DNA of 64,000 nucleotides from Paracoccus salipaludis (GTDB lineage: Bacteria; Pseudomonadota; Alphaproteobacteria; Rhodobacterales; Rhodobacteraceae). The notes under the pieces are model-generated. The model was not told where the DNA came from. It saw only the letters and a program-made list of their open reading frames with translations, and made no database searches. Shown here piece by piece: positions 1 through 10,163 of the stretch (the stretch's first letter is position 1; the number at the start of each line of letters is the position of its first letter). A program made the position numbers and the translations under genes. The stretch spans positions 62,001 to 126,000 of the forward strand of contig NZ_NSJZ01000003.1 of assembly GCF_002287065.1 (NCBI RefSeq), in the 5' to 3' direction.

Positions 1-1
1 G

Positions 2-1867
2 GGCAAATCCACTGTGGTCTGGCTGCTGATGGGGATGGTGCTGCTGGGACTCGGCGGCTTCGGGATCACCAACTTCTCGGGCACCAGCACCGCCGCGATC
101 GGTGCCGTGGGCGACACCGAGATCACGGCCGACGACTATCTGCGGGGCATCCGCTCGGAGATGCAGGGCTTCGCCGCGCAGACCGGCCAGAACCTGACGC
201 CCGAGCAGGCCCGGACCTTCGGCATCCCGCAGACGGTGCAGGCCCGCCTGTTCACCGCCGCCGCGCTGGAAGAGGAGGCCCGCCGCATCGGCCTGTCCGT
301 GGGCGACGAGACGGTGCTGCGCGACCTGACCGCCGCCCCGGGCTTCCAGACCACGGGCAGCGAGTTCGACCCCGTCCGCTACCAGGAGGTGCTGCGCCAG
401 GAGGGCCTGCGCCCGGCCGAGTTCGAGGAAGACGTCCGCATGGACGCCGCCCGCCTGATCCTGCAGCGCGCGGTGATCGGCGGCGTGACCGTGCCGCCGA
501 CGCTGCGCGAGGGCACGGCCGCCTGGATTCTGGAAAAGCGCGATTTTTCCTGGGACGAGCTGACGGCCGAGGATCTGGCCGCGCCGGTCGCCGCCCCGGA
601 CGACGAGACGCTGACCGCCTGGCACAAGGCCAATGCCGACCGCTTCACTTCGCCCGAGGTGCGGCGGATCACCTATGCCTGGCTGACGCCCGAGATGCTG
701 GCCGACACGGTGCAACTGGACGAAGCCGCGCTGCGCGACCTGTATCAAGGCCGCATCGGTGAATTCCAGCAGCCCGAGCGCCGGATGGTCGAGCGGCTGG
801 TTTACGAAAGCGAGGAGGCCGTCGCCGCCGCAAAGGCGAGGCTGGACGCCGGACAGGCCACCTTTGAACAGCTGGCCGCCGAGCGGGGCCTGACGCTGTC
901 GGACATCGACCTGGGCGAGGTGTCCGAGGCCGACCTGGGCGCGGCGGGGTCCGCCGTCTTCGCGCTGGCGCAGCCGGGCGTCGTGGGTCCGGTCCAGACC
1001 GACCTGGGTCCGGCGCTGATGTCCATGAACGCCATCCTGGAACCCGTGAACATCCCCTTCGAGCAGGCGGTCGTGGACCTGCGCGCCGAAGCCGCAGCCG
1101 ACCGTGCCCGCCGGGTGATCGAGGAGCAGGCCGCGGACCTTGAAGACCGCATCGCCGGCGGCGCCACGCTGGAAGACCTGGCCGAGGCCACCGACATGGA
1201 ACTGGGCAGCATCGATTTTTCCGCCGAAACGCCCTCGGAAGGCATCGCCGCCTACCAGAGCTTCCGCGAGCGTGCCCGCGCGGTGACGCCCACCGACTTC
1301 CCGCAGATCTTCCAGCTTGACGATGGTGGCGTCTTCGCCCTGCGGCTGGACGAGGTCGTGGCCCCCGCGCTGATCCCCTTCGAGGAGGTCCGCGACGAGG
1401 TGCTGGCCGACTGGACCGCCGCCGAGACCCGGCGCGAGCTGAAGGCCCGCGCCGAGGAACGCAAGCTGCTGGTGGAATCCGCCGCAAGCGGTGATCTTCC
1501 TCCGCCCGCCGAGGGCACCGCGCCCGCGCCCGCCGCGGCCTTCCGGACCGCCACGGACGTGGAGCGCGACACGGGAATCGAGGGCGTGCCGCAGGCCGTG
1601 GTCGCCCAAGGCTTCCGCCTGGCCGAGCCGGGCGAGGTCTCGGTGGTCGAGGCCGAGGGCCGCGTCTTCCTGATCCGGCTGGACGGGATCAAACCCGCCG
1701 ATCTTTCGGCCGAGGAGGCCGCGCCGGTCGTCAACGGCGTGGACCAGCGCCTGACCGAGTCGCTGCAGTCCGACCTGTTCCAGGCCTATGCCCGCGCGCT
1801 GCAGGCCCAGCACGGGATCACCCTGAACGACGGGGCGCTGGCCGCCGCCGACGCGCGGATCCAGTGA
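2..1867 (+). CDS. ppiD: PpiD/SurA-like peptidylprolyl isomerase, 5'-truncated
   Basis: Periplasmic folding chaperone anchored in the inner membrane. The frame is open to the window edge (GKSTVVWLL...), so the true start lies outside; I infer that only about ten residues are missing. One membrane segment (VVWLLMGMVLLGLGGFGITNF) sits at the N-terminus, followed by a SurA-N-like helical region (about residues 25-200 of the visible part). A degenerate parvulin-like domain follows at about 250-345, and a second one lies near the C-terminus. Identity with family PpiD is inferred from architecture and length (about 620 residues). The stop codon shares one base with the trpE start (TGATG), so the two are translationally coupled. 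PPIase activity is uncertain because the parvulin core is weakly conserved. Confidence 0.85.
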   Translation, partial: GKSTVVWLLMGMVLLGLGGFGITNFSGTSTAAIGAVGDTEITADDYLRGIRSEMQGFAAQTGQNLTPEQARTFGIPQTVQARLFTAAALEEEARRIGLSVGDETVLRDLTAAPGFQTTGSEFDPVRYQEVLRQEGLRPAEFEEDVRMDAARLILQRAVIGGVTVPPTLREGTAAWILEKRDFSWDELTAEDLAAPVAAPDDETLTAWHKANADRFTSPEVRRITYAWLTPEMLADTVQLDEAALRDLYQGRIGEFQQPERRMVERLVYESEEAVAAAKARLDAGQATFEQLAAERGLTLSDIDLGEVSEADLGAAGSAVFALAQPGVVGPVQTDLGPALMSMNAILEPVNIPFEQAVVDLRAEAAADRARRVIEEQAADLEDRIAGGATLEDLAEATDMELGSIDFSAETPSEGIAAYQSFRERARAVTPTDFPQIFQLDDGGVFALRLDEVVAPALIPFEEVRDEVLADWTAAETRRELKARAEERKLLVESAASGDLPPPAEGTAPAPAAAFRTATDVERDTGIEGVPQAVVAQGFRLAEPGEVSVVEAEGRVFLIRLDGIKPADLSAEEAAPVVNGVDQRLTESLQSDLFQAYARALQAQHGITLNDGALAAADARIQ

Positions 1868-3369
1868 TGGACCTGACGCCCGACTTCCCCGCCTTCGAGC
1901 GCGCCTGGGCCGAGGGCCGCAACCAGCTTGTGACCATCCGGCTGGCGGCCGACCTCGACACGCCGGTCAGCCTGATGCTGAAGCTGGCCGAGGCCGCGCC
2001 CCTGTCCTTCATGCTGGAAAGCGTGACGGGCGGAGAGGTGCGGGGCCGCTATTCCATTGTCGGCATGAAACCCGACCTGATCTGGGAATGCCGGGGGACA
2101 AAGGCCCGCATCAACCGGCAGGCCCGCTATTCCGACAGCTTCGAGGACGACCCGCGCCCGCCGCTGGAAAGTCTGCGCGCGCTGATCGCCGAAAGCCGGA
2201 TCGAGATGCCCGAAGGCGTGCCCGCCAGCGGGGCGGGCCTTTTCGGCTATCTCGGCTATGACATGATCCGGCTGGTCGAGCACCTGCCGCACGTCAACCC
2301 GGACCCCATCGGCGTTCCCGACGCCATGCTGATGCGCCCGTCGGTCGTGGCGGTGCTGGACGGGGTCAAGGGCGAGGTGCTGCTTTGCGCCCCGGCCTGG
2401 CACGACGCGGGCGTCCCCGCGCGCGCCGCCTATGCGCAGGCCGCCGAGCGGGTGATGGAGGCGCTGCGCTCGCTCGACCGCCAGCCCGCCGAACCCCGCG
2501 CGCTGGGCCAGACCGGCGCCATCGGCGAGCCCCGGTCGAACTTCACGCGCGAGGGCTATGTCGCGGCCGTTGAAAAGGCCAAGGACTACATCCGCGCGGG
2601 CGACATCTTCCAATGCGTGCCCTCGCAGCGCTGGGCGATCGACTTCCCGCTGCCGTCCTTTGCGCTGTATCGCAGCCTGCGGCGGACGAACCCTTCGCCC
2701 TTCATGTTCTTCCTCAACATGGGGGGCTTCCAGATCGTGGGCGCCTCGCCCGAGATCCTTGTCCGCGTGCGCGACGGCGAGGTCACGATCCGCCCCATCG
2801 CGGGCACGCGCCCGCGTGGCGCGACACCCGACGAGGACCGCGCCAACGAGGCGAGCCTGCTGGCCGACGAAAAGGAACTGGCCGAGCACCTGATGCTGCT
2901 GGACCTCGGCCGCAACGACGTGGGGCGAGTGGCGAAGGTCGGCACTGTCCACCCGACCGAGGAATTCATCATCGAGCGCTATTCCCACGTCATGCACATC
3001 GTCTCGAACGTCGTGGGCGAGCTGCGCGAGGATGAGGACGCACTGTCCGCCCTGCTGGCCGGTCTGCCTGCAGGCACCGTCAGCGGCGCGCCCAAGGTCC
3101 GCGCGATGGAGATCATCGACGAGCTGGAGCCCGAGAAGCGCGGCATCTACGGCGGCGCCATCGGTTACTTCGCGGCCAACGGCGAGATGGACATGTGCAT
3201 CGCCCTGCGCACCGGAGTGGTCAAGGACGGCACGCTCTACGTCCAGTCGGGCGGCGGGGTCGTCTATGACAGCGACCCCGAGGCCGAGTTCATGGAATGC
3301 GTCCACAAGTCGCGCGCCATGGTCCGCGCGGCCGAGGGCGCGGGGCGCTTCGTCCGCGGGAATGGATAG
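1867..3369 (+). CDS. trpE: Anthranilate synthase component I
   Basis: First step of tryptophan synthesis: chorismate plus glutamine (through TrpG) gives anthranilate. 500 residues from the ATG. The N-terminal part keeps the LES element near residue 50 that forms the tryptophan feedback site. The C-terminal chorismate-binding domain has GTRPRGATPDED, LDLGRNDVGRV and TVSGAPKVRAMEIIDELE, the usual signature blocks. I chose the ATG overlapping the ppiD stop; a GTG one codon upstream is also possible. trpG does not follow; a hairpin closes the transcript. No Trp-rich leader peptide is visible upstream because the gene is fused to ppiD transcription. Confidence 0.96.
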   Translation: MDLTPDFPAFERAWAEGRNQLVTIRLAADLDTPVSLMLKLAEAAPLSFMLESVTGGEVRGRYSIVGMKPDLIWECRGTKARINRQARYSDSFEDDPRPPLESLRALIAESRIEMPEGVPASGAGLFGYLGYDMIRLVEHLPHVNPDPIGVPDAMLMRPSVVAVLDGVKGEVLLCAPAWHDAGVPARAAYAQAAERVMEALRSLDRQPAEPRALGQTGAIGEPRSNFTREGYVAAVEKAKDYIRAGDIFQCVPSQRWAIDFPLPSFALYRSLRRTNPSPFMFFLNMGGFQIVGASPEILVRVRDGEVTIRPIAGTRPRGATPDEDRANEASLLADEKELAEHLMLLDLGRNDVGRVAKVGTVHPTEEFIIERYSHVMHIVSNVVGELREDEDALSALLAGLPAGTVSGAPKVRAMEIIDELEPEKRGIYGGAIGYFAANGEMDMCIALRTGVVKDGTLYVQSGGGVVYDSDPEAEFMECVHKSRAMVRAAEGAGRFVRGNG

Positions 3370-3431
3370 CACGGCGTCGGGACAGGCCGCCGGACCGGGA
3401 CCGGGGCTCCGGAATATCTGAACAAAGAAAA

Positions 3432-3461
3432 ACGGGCCTGCCGCTTCGGCAGCGGGGCCGT
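3432..3461 (+). terminator. Hairpin after trpE
   Basis: An A-rich run leads into a GC-rich hairpin with the core CTGCCG-CTT-CGGCAG, flanked by further pairing ACGGGC/GGGGCCGT and then TTT. It is the likely intrinsic terminator of ppiD-trpE; the T-run is short. Confidence 0.55.
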
Positions 3462-3541
3462 TTGCGGCAAGAAGAAGCCCGCCGCTCCGGATTGCCGGGG
3501 CGGCGGCGATGTCATTCCGGTCTGCGCTTCCGCCCTGACGG

Positions 3542-3712
3542 TCAGCCTGCGCGGACGGTCCCGGTGATGTCCGCCTTCTGCGGAGATGCCGCGTCCTCAT
3601 GCTCGCGGCGGATGCGCTGGGCTCCCTCGACCCGCATCCGGGCCTTCATCAGGCCGGCTTCCTCCTCGTCGGTGTCCAGCGCCAGTTCGTAGCGGCGGAT
3701 TTCCTTTGCCAT
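3542..3712 (-). CDS. Small charged protein, 56 aa, unknown function
   Basis: Hypothetical protein beginning MAKEIRRYELALDTDEEEAG. It is hydrophilic and highly charged, with no signal peptide or membrane segment, and is probably mostly helical. The start is chosen because a good ribosome site (GGGGAGGAAGG on the minus strand) lies just upstream; a longer in-frame opening reading back to 4033 has no such site. It stands alone between trpE and two further tiny genes on the other strand. I do not recognise a family. Confidence 0.6.
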   Translation of the reverse strand: MAKEIRRYELALDTDEEEAGLMKARMRVEGAQRIRREHEDAASPQKADITGTVRAG

Positions 3713-3821
3713 GCCTTCCTCCCCTGCATGGTGGATCAGACAAACGTCTGAGGCGTTTCGCGGTTCCGGGGAACCACCCCCACGTTGTGCCGGTTCTGTA
3801 CGCATGACAACGGAGACGATC

Positions 3822-4007
3822 ATGCCCGATCCCGAAAATCCGACCGAGCCGCACAACGCGCTCAGCGATGTCAAGCGGGGCGAATCCGCCGACGTGCCCG
3901 CCCCGTCGCTGCAGAACGAATACACGGGCGAGGCCGTCCGCGACGGCATCCCCGCGAACGGCACCCAGCCGACCGAAGCACGTGGCCCCGACGACATCGG
4001 CGCCTGA
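3822..4007 (+). CDS. Small hydrophilic protein, 61 aa, unknown function
   Basis: Encodes MPDPENPTEPHNALSDVKRG... ending RGPDDIGA. It is rich in Pro, Asp, Glu and Asn, with no hydrophobic core, so it is probably disordered. The start is set by GGAG six bases upstream of ATG 3822; an in-frame ATG at 3804 would add six residues and lacks a ribosome site. It sits 18 bases before another tiny gene on the same strand, so the two are probably co-transcribed. Function unknown. Confidence 0.55.
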   Translation: MPDPENPTEPHNALSDVKRGESADVPAPSLQNEYTGEAVRDGIPANGTQPTEARGPDDIGA

Positions 4008-4025
4008 ACCGAGAAGGAGAGTGAC

Positions 4026-4196
4026 ATGGGCAACCTCGACGCCGAGAACGTCCGCTACCAGCGCACCGAGGACGTGAGCCGGGACAATGCCGAGCGCATG
4101 AAGCGCCAGCAGACCGAGCAGGAGGCCGCCATCCGCGACCCGCAGGCGAAAGAGGGCAACGTGCCCCCCGCCGACAGCGGCAAGGCCGCGGGCTGA
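4026..4196 (+). CDS. Small Gln/Glu-rich protein, 56 aa, unknown function
   Basis: Read directly from the sequence: MGNLDAENVRYQRTEDVSRD, then a segment rich in Glu, Gln, Lys and Arg that should form an amphipathic helix, ending in SGKAAG. AAGGAG lies seven bases before the ATG, a near-ideal ribosome site. The TGA is followed at once by a strong hairpin terminator, which supports a real transcript. It is shorter than most gene callers accept. Function unknown; it pairs with the preceding 61-residue gene. Confidence 0.6.
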   Translation: MGNLDAENVRYQRTEDVSRDNAERMKRQQTEQEAAIRDPQAKEGNVPPADSGKAAG

Positions 4197-4207
4197 GGCA
4201 GGCGAAG

Positions 4208-4233
4208 AAGGCCGGGGAACCCCCCGGCCTTTT
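4208..4233. terminator. Bidirectional intrinsic terminator
   Basis: Perfect 10-bp stem (AAGGCCGGGG / CCCCGGCCTT) with a 4-base loop followed by TTT; the A-rich 5' side gives a U-run when read on the minus strand. It lies between convergent transcripts, the tiny plus-strand genes and gpt, and can serve both. Confidence 0.85.
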
Positions 4234-4235
4234 GC

Positions 4236-4760
4236 TCAGTCGGTGCCGCGATAGGGCTCGACATATTGCAGCGCCAGGTCCCAGGGGAAGAAGATCCAGG
4301 TGTCCTGGCTGACCTCGGTGATGTAGGTCTGGACCATCGGCTGGCCCTTGGGCTTGGCATAGACGGTGGCGAAATGCGCCTTGGGATACATCTGGCGCAC
4401 CAGTTCCAGCGTGCGGCCGCTGTCCACGAGATCGTCCACGACCAGCACGCCCTCGCCGTCGCCCATCATCGCGGGGTCGGGGGCCTTCAGGACCTGAAGC
4501 TCGCCCTGCTCGCCCTTGCGGTAGGATTTCACGCTGATGGTGTCGATGGTGCGGATGTCGAGTTCCCGCGCGACGATCATCGCGGGGACCATGCCGCCGC
4601 GGGTGATCGCCACCACCGCGCGCCAGTCGCCGCCGCCCAGCGGGGCCTTGTCCTGCAACCGCCAGGCCAGCGCCCGCGCATCGCGGTGCATCTGGTCCCA
4701 GCTGACATGAAAGCCGCGTTCATGCGGCAGGCGATCCGGTCGGCCCTCGGGGCGGGACAT
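4236..4760 (-). CDS. gpt: Xanthine-guanine phosphoribosyltransferase
   Basis: Purine salvage: converts xanthine or guanine plus PRPP to XMP or GMP, in the cytoplasm. 174 residues. The PRPP-binding loop [13 protein letters not shown] is at 105-117, and ITRGGMVPA at about 52-60 forms the other active-site loop. Start taken at MSRPEG; a longer opening upstream runs through the neighbouring gene antisense and is not supported. It is the last gene of a minus-strand operon fabI - LysE family - gpt with 10-14 base gaps, and it ends at the shared terminator. Confidence 0.93.
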   Translation of the reverse strand: MSRPEGRPDRLPHERGFHVSWDQMHRDARALAWRLQDKAPLGGGDWRAVVAITRGGMVPAMIVARELDIRTIDTISVKSYRKGEQGELQVLKAPDPAMMGDGEGVLVVDDLVDSGRTLELVRQMYPKAHFATVYAKPKGQPMVQTYITEVSQDTWIFFPWDLALQYVEPYRGTD

Positions 4761-4774
4761 GGGCGAACTCCTTT

Positions 4775-5386
4775 TCAGTGGCGGAGGATCAGCGTCAGGC
4801 CAAGCGCTCCGATCAGGGTGCCGGCGATGCGGTCGATCGCCGTCTTGGCGGCACGATAGCCGCGCCGCATGGGATTGGTCGCCATCAGAACCGTCACGGC
4901 GGCGTAAAAGCAGACCTCGACGGACAGCGCCACCAGATAAATGACGGCCGCGCCCGCCGTCGAAAGGGCAGGGAAGATCGTCATGATGACGCCCGCGTAG
5001 AACAGCGCGGGCTTGGGGTTCGACAGGTTCAGCGCCAGCCCCTGCCGGAAGCCGGGGCCGGCGACCGACTCGCCCTCCATCGACAGCGGGTCGGCGGCGT
5101 GGCGCCACATCTGGAAGGCCACCCAGATCAGATAGGCGCCGCCGAGGAAGCGCAGCACCGCATAGGATTGCGGCACGATCCGGAACAGCACCGTCAGGCC
5201 GAACAGCGCGAACAGGCACCAGAAGGATGCGCCGATCGCCAGCCCCATCGCATAGGGCATGGACGCCTGCCGGCCGCGCGCGGCGGCCGAGCGGCTGGCC
5301 GCGATGATCGCGGGGCCGGGCGACAGGATCGCCACACCCAGCGTCGTGACGAACAGTCCCAGCGCGGGCAGGGTGATCGCACTCAT
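4775..5386 (-). CDS. LysE/RhtB family exporter
   Basis: Inner-membrane exporter of the LysE/RhtB group, which exports amino acids or their derivatives. 203 residues with about six hydrophobic segments. The family's conserved SPGP lies at 22-25 in the first helix, followed by the polar loop [11 protein letters not shown] and a second helix. A mid-protein [11 protein letters not shown] block is also typical. Substrate cannot be told from sequence. It sits between fabI and gpt with short gaps, so it is probably co-transcribed. Confidence 0.88.
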   Translation of the reverse strand: MSAITLPALGLFVTTLGVAILSPGPAIIAASRSAAARGRQASMPYAMGLAIGASFWCLFALFGLTVLFRIVPQSYAVLRFLGGAYLIWVAFQMWRHAADPLSMEGESVAGPGFRQGLALNLSNPKPALFYAGVIMTIFPALSTAGAAVIYLVALSVEVCFYAAVTVLMATNPMRRGYRAAKTAIDRIAGTLIGALGLTLILRH

Positions 5387-5396
5387 CGGCGCCCCG

Positions 5397-6239
5397 TCAT
5401 TCCGCGGCCTTTCGCCCCGTCACGGCGTCGATGTCGGGCGCGTCCACCGCCTTCATGCCGACGACGTGATAGCCCGCGTCGACGTGATGCGTTTCGCCGG
5501 TGACGCCCGACCCGAGGTCCGACAGCAGGTACAGCGCCGACTTGCCCACGTCCTCGGTGGTGACGTTCCGGCGCAGGGGCGAGTTGAGCTCGTTCCACTT
5601 GAGGATGTAGCGGAAGTCCCCGATCCCCGAGGCCGCCAGCGTCTTGATCGGACCCGCCGAGATCGCGTTCACGCGGATGCCGTCCTTGCCCAGGTCCTCG
5701 GCCAGGTAGCGGACCGACGCCTCGAGCGCCGCCTTGGCCACGCCCATGACGTTGTAATGCGGCATCACCCGCTCGGCCCCGTAATAGGTCATCGTCAGGA
5801 CCGATCCGCCGCGCGGCATCATCGCCACCGCGCGCTGCGTCACGGCCGTGAAGGAATAGACCGAAATGTCCATCGTCATCAGGAAGTTGTCGCGCGTGGT
5901 GTCCACATACCGGCCGCGCAGTTCCTCCTTGTCGGAAAAGCCGATGGCGTGGACAAGGAAGTCCATCTGCCCCCAGCGGTCCTTCAGCGAGGCGAACAGC
6001 GCGTCGACGGACTCCATGTCGGCCACGTCGCAGGGCAGCACGATGTCGGACCCCAGCTGCCTAGCCAGCGGCTCGACCCGCTTCTTCAGCGCCTCGCCCT
6101 GATAGGAAAAGGCGAGTTCCGCCCCGTGCTCGGCCAGCGCGCGGGCGATGCCCCACGCGATCGACTTGTCGTTGGCCAGCCCCATGATGAGGCCGCGCTT
6201 TCCCGCCATCAGACCCGCTGCCGGGGCTTCGCTTGACAT
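5397..6239 (-). CDS. fabI: Enoyl-[acyl-carrier-protein] reductase (NADH)
   Basis: Last reduction of each fatty-acid elongation cycle. 280 residues, SDR fold of the divergent FabI type. GLANDKSIAWGIA (20-32) is the NAD-binding segment. Catalytic residues are Tyr152, Tyr162 and Lys169, spaced exactly as Tyr146, Tyr156 and Lys163 in E. coli. It is the first gene of the minus-strand operon and is divergent from pdxH with 62 bases between starts. Confidence 0.97.
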   Translation of the reverse strand: MSSEAPAAGLMAGKRGLIMGLANDKSIAWGIARALAEHGAELAFSYQGEALKKRVEPLARQLGSDIVLPCDVADMESVDALFASLKDRWGQMDFLVHAIGFSDKEELRGRYVDTTRDNFLMTMDISVYSFTAVTQRAVAMMPRGGSVLTMTYYGAERVMPHYNVMGVAKAALEASVRYLAEDLGKDGIRVNAISAGPIKTLAASGIGDFRYILKWNELNSPLRRNVTTEDVGKSALYLLSDLGSGVTGETHHVDAGYHVVGMKAVDAPDIDAVTGRKAAE

Positions 6240-6301
6240 GGGTCGTCCCTCGCGTTTTCAACCTTTGGTGAGGATTAGGGCAAAGCCAGAGGGGCATCAA
6301 G

Positions 6302-6913
6302 ATGAGCGACCGCACCGGCATCTTCGAAGGCGACGACCCCTTTGCCATCGCCCGGCGGTGGCTGGAGGAGGCGAGCCGGACCGAGCCCAACGACCCCAAC
6401 GCCATGGCGCTGGCGACCGTGGATGCCGAAGGGCTGCCCGATGTCCGCATGGTGCTGCTGAAGGAGATCGAGCCGGGCCCCGACGGCGCCTTCGTCTTCT
6501 ACACGAACTACGACAGCGCCAAGGGCGTCCAGATCGCCGAGACCGGCAAGGCGGCCTTTGTCCTTCACTGGAAGTCGCTGCGCCGCCAGTTGCGCGTGCG
6601 CGGCACGGTCACGCGCGAAGAGGGGGCCAAGGCCGACGCCTATTACGCCAGCCGGGCGCTGGAATCCCGCATCGGCGCCTGGTCCAGCCGGCAGAGCCAG
6701 CCGCTGGAAAGCCGGGGCGCACTGATGGCCGAGGTCGCGCGCCAGGGCCTTCGCCACGGGCTGAACCCCGCCCGCCCGCTCTTCTGGGGCGGTTTCCGCA
6801 TCGCGCCCGTGCAGATCGAGTTCTGGGCCGATGGCGCATTCCGCCTGCATGATCGATTCCGTTGGACCCTGACCGCGGAGCGGCGTTGGGATGTTGTCCG
6901 CCTGCAACCATAA
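6302..6913 (+). CDS. pdxH: Pyridoxamine 5'-phosphate oxidase
   Basis: Makes pyridoxal 5'-phosphate from pyridoxamine or pyridoxine 5'-phosphate, using FMN. 203 residues. The FMN-binding stretch [20 protein letters not shown] and the family signature [14 protein letters not shown] are both present, and the protein ends in the typical VVRLQP. Short intergenic region shared with the divergent fabI. Confidence 0.96.
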   Translation: MSDRTGIFEGDDPFAIARRWLEEASRTEPNDPNAMALATVDAEGLPDVRMVLLKEIEPGPDGAFVFYTNYDSAKGVQIAETGKAAFVLHWKSLRRQLRVRGTVTREEGAKADAYYASRALESRIGAWSSRQSQPLESRGALMAEVARQGLRHGLNPARPLFWGGFRIAPVQIEFWADGAFRLHDRFRWTLTAERRWDVVRLQP

Positions 6914-7074
6914 GGCGGGATTTCTTTGAAACAGTTTGTAAAGATTCTGCCGAACTGGTGCCTGAGTAGGGGTTTCCTCTCGGTCTGGTTGTGCTACGTT
7001 GACCACTGCGTTCGCTTCGCGGCGCCAATCTGCAATTTGGACGTGATGCCTGGCCGGCTCGACCTGGGGCACAC

Positions 7075-7758
7075 ATGAGGCTGGGCGTGATGAACGGCGA
7101 AGACCCCACGCTGGGACAACTTGTGAAGGGGCAGATCAAGTGGTTCGATCCCGCCAAGGGCTTCGGCTTTCTGGCGGACACGGGCGGCGGGCCTGACGTC
7201 CTGCTGCACGCGAACGTCCTGCGGAACTTCGGCCAGAGCTCGGTCGTGGAAGGCGCCCTGGTCGAGGTGCGCGCGATCCAGACCGCGCGCGGCCGCCAGG
7301 CGGCCGAGGTGCTGTCGATCGCGCCCGCGCCCAGCGAATCGGGTCCGCCCATCGCCGAGTTGGAGGAACTGGGCGAGGAGGAGGTGCGCGCGCTTCCCCT
7401 GCTTCCGGCACGGGTCAAGTGGTTCGACCGCAACAAGGGCTTCGGCTTCGCCAATCTGTTCGGCCGCAAGGGCGACGTCTTCCTGCATCTCGAGGTGCTG
7501 CGCCGCGGCGGCTTTGCCGATCTCGTGCCCGGAGAGGCGGTCGGCCTGCGCGTCTTCACGGCCGCGCGCGGCATGATCGCCGCCCAGATCGTCGCATGGG
7601 AGAAGGCGGTGTCGGAAAGCGAGCCGGGCACGGGAAGCGCGCCTCCTGCCGTCGGCCGCACCGACGAAGACAAGGGCGAAAGCGGCATCCTGGACAGGAT
7701 GAGGACGCTTTCTGCCCCAAGGGCCCGGCTGACGCTGAACAGCAAGGCTCCGCGATGA
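7075..7758 (+). CDS. Double cold-shock-domain protein
   Basis: Single-stranded nucleic-acid binding protein with two cold-shock domains. The first spans about 18-82 (RNP1 KGFGFL 28-33, RNP2 DVLLH 41-45) and the second about 112-176 (KGFGFA 121-126, DVFLH 134-138). They are joined by an acidic linker (ELEELGEEEVR). The C-terminal 50 residues are low complexity and charged. 227 residues, about three times a usual CspA. ATG 7090 is an alternative start. The stop overlaps the next start (ATGA), linking it to the DUF192 gene. Confidence 0.9.
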   Translation: MRLGVMNGEDPTLGQLVKGQIKWFDPAKGFGFLADTGGGPDVLLHANVLRNFGQSSVVEGALVEVRAIQTARGRQAAEVLSIAPAPSESGPPIAELEELGEEEVRALPLLPARVKWFDRNKGFGFANLFGRKGDVFLHLEVLRRGGFADLVPGEAVGLRVFTAARGMIAAQIVAWEKAVSESEPGTGSAPPAVGRTDEDKGESGILDRMRTLSAPRARLTLNSKAPR

Positions 7759-8246
7759 GGCCCGCCGCCACGCTGGCGCTGGTGCTGGCCATCTGCGGCG
7801 GCGCGGCGCAGGCGCGGGACTGCGCACCGGACGTGGCGCTCCTGCTGACGCCCGACGGCCGGGAACAGCGTGTCACGGTCGAAATCGCCGACGAGCCGGC
7901 CGAGCGAGCCTTGGGGCTGATGAACCGCAGCTCTCTGCCCCCGAATCACGGAATGCTGTTCGTCTACCAGCGCCCGCAGCCCGCCAGCTTCTGGATGAAG
8001 AACACGCTGATCCCGCTGGACATGCTGTTCTTCGACAAGCACGGCCTGCTGCGCCACGTCCATCCCATGGCGCGGCCGCTGGACCTGACTCCGGTGCCCG
8101 GCGCGGCGCCCGGTGATCCCGATCCGAACCGGATGTTCATCCTTGAACTCGCCGGAGGAAAGGCCGCGCGCCTCGGCCTGGTGCCCGGCACCGCACTGGC
8201 CCACCCGGCCGTTCCGCAGAACGGCGCCGCCCGACCCTGCGACTGA
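7755..8246 (+). CDS. DUF192 family secreted protein
   Basis: 163 residues with a cleavable signal peptide ([20 protein letters not shown]) followed by a DUF192 domain. Family hallmarks are [19 protein letters not shown] and [16 protein letters not shown]. Function of DUF192 is not established; proteins are periplasmic or anchored. It overlaps the cold-shock gene by four bases. Ends about 50 bases before a tRNA. Confidence 0.88.
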   Translation: MRPAATLALVLAICGGAAQARDCAPDVALLLTPDGREQRVTVEIADEPAERALGLMNRSSLPPNHGMLFVYQRPQPASFWMKNTLIPLDMLFFDKHGLLRHVHPMARPLDLTPVPGAAPGDPDPNRMFILELAGGKAARLGLVPGTALAHPAVPQNGAARPCD

Positions 8247-8296
8247 CCGCTTTCGGCTTTCCCCGGCCGCGCGGCCGGTCTAGAAGGGCGGCGGTC

Positions 8297-8373
8297 CGGG
8301 GCGTGGCGCAGCCTGGTAGCGCGACGGTTTTGGGTACCGTAGGCCGGAGGTTCGAATCCTCTCGCCCCGACCA
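8297..8373 (+). tRNA. tRNA-Pro (anticodon TGG)
   Basis: 77 nt including encoded CCA. Acceptor stem CGGGGCG / CGCCCCG, D-arm with GCCTGGTAGC, anticodon stem ACGGT/ACCGT around the loop TTTGGGT with anticodon TGG, and T-arm GGAGG-TTCGAAT-CCTCT. All helices pair. Confidence 0.97.
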
Positions 8374-8380
8374 AGCATCC

Positions 8381-8397
8381 GTCCCCTCTGCGGGGAC
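8381..8397 (+). terminator. Weak hairpin after tRNA-Pro
   Basis: GTCCCC-TCTGC-GGGGAC eight bases after the tRNA end, followed by CGTCTTGCAG. A second small hairpin (TTGCAG/CTGCAA) follows. Possible tRNA terminator; no clear T-run. The rest of the 256-base gap up to purA shows no gene. Confidence 0.35.
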
Positions 8398-8629
8398 CGT
8401 CTTGCAGTATCCCCTGCAATAGATATGCCCTGATCGTCCTCCTTCCTCTCCGCGCAGACTGCCCGGAAGCAGCCCATGTGCCCCGCGCGGCACGCCCCGG
8501 TCCGGCAAGGCCCCGGGCTGGGGCGTTCGCTGGCCCCATGCGCTTCAAGGCTCCCGCGCAGGAATTGCGGCTTTCGCGGGCCGGGCATCGGCGCTATAGC
8601 CCTCGCGGACCGACGAAAGGGTTGATGGA

Positions 8630-9922
<1,293 letters not shown>

Positions 9923-9950
9923 CCCGATGGCCGGTCCCGAAAAGGAAGGG

Positions 9951-10163
9951 ATGAGCCTGAAGCAGCGCAAGCGCTGGTCGCTGGTGCTGCTGCTGGTCTG
10001 GATGCCGGTCTGGGTCGTGATCGCGGTGACGCTGGTGAACTGGATCGACGCCCGCTTCGGCCGGATGCCCATCTGGGCCGAGGTGCCGATGTATGTCTTC
10101 CTGGCCTTTGTCTGGGTGCTGCCCTTCCGCCGCGTCTTCCGGGGCGTCGGTCGGGGCGAATGA
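9951..10163 (+). CDS. DUF2842-like small membrane protein
   Basis: 70 residues starting MSLKQRKRWSLVLLLVWMPV. Two hydrophobic segments (about 10-30 and 44-62) with basic ends suggest a two-helix inner-membrane protein. Resembles the alphaproteobacterial DUF2842 family; assignment from memory. GGAAGGG precedes this ATG; an in-frame ATG at 9927 would add eight residues. The stop overlaps thiN by four bases. Function unknown. Confidence 0.75.
   Translation: MSLKQRKRWSLVLLLVWMPVWVVIAVTLVNWIDARFGRMPIWAEVPMYVFLAFVWVLPFRRVFRGVGRGE

Noticed and set aside
10100..10160. TPP riboswitch before thiN
   Set aside because: The gene overlaps its upstream neighbour and I see no THI-box elements.
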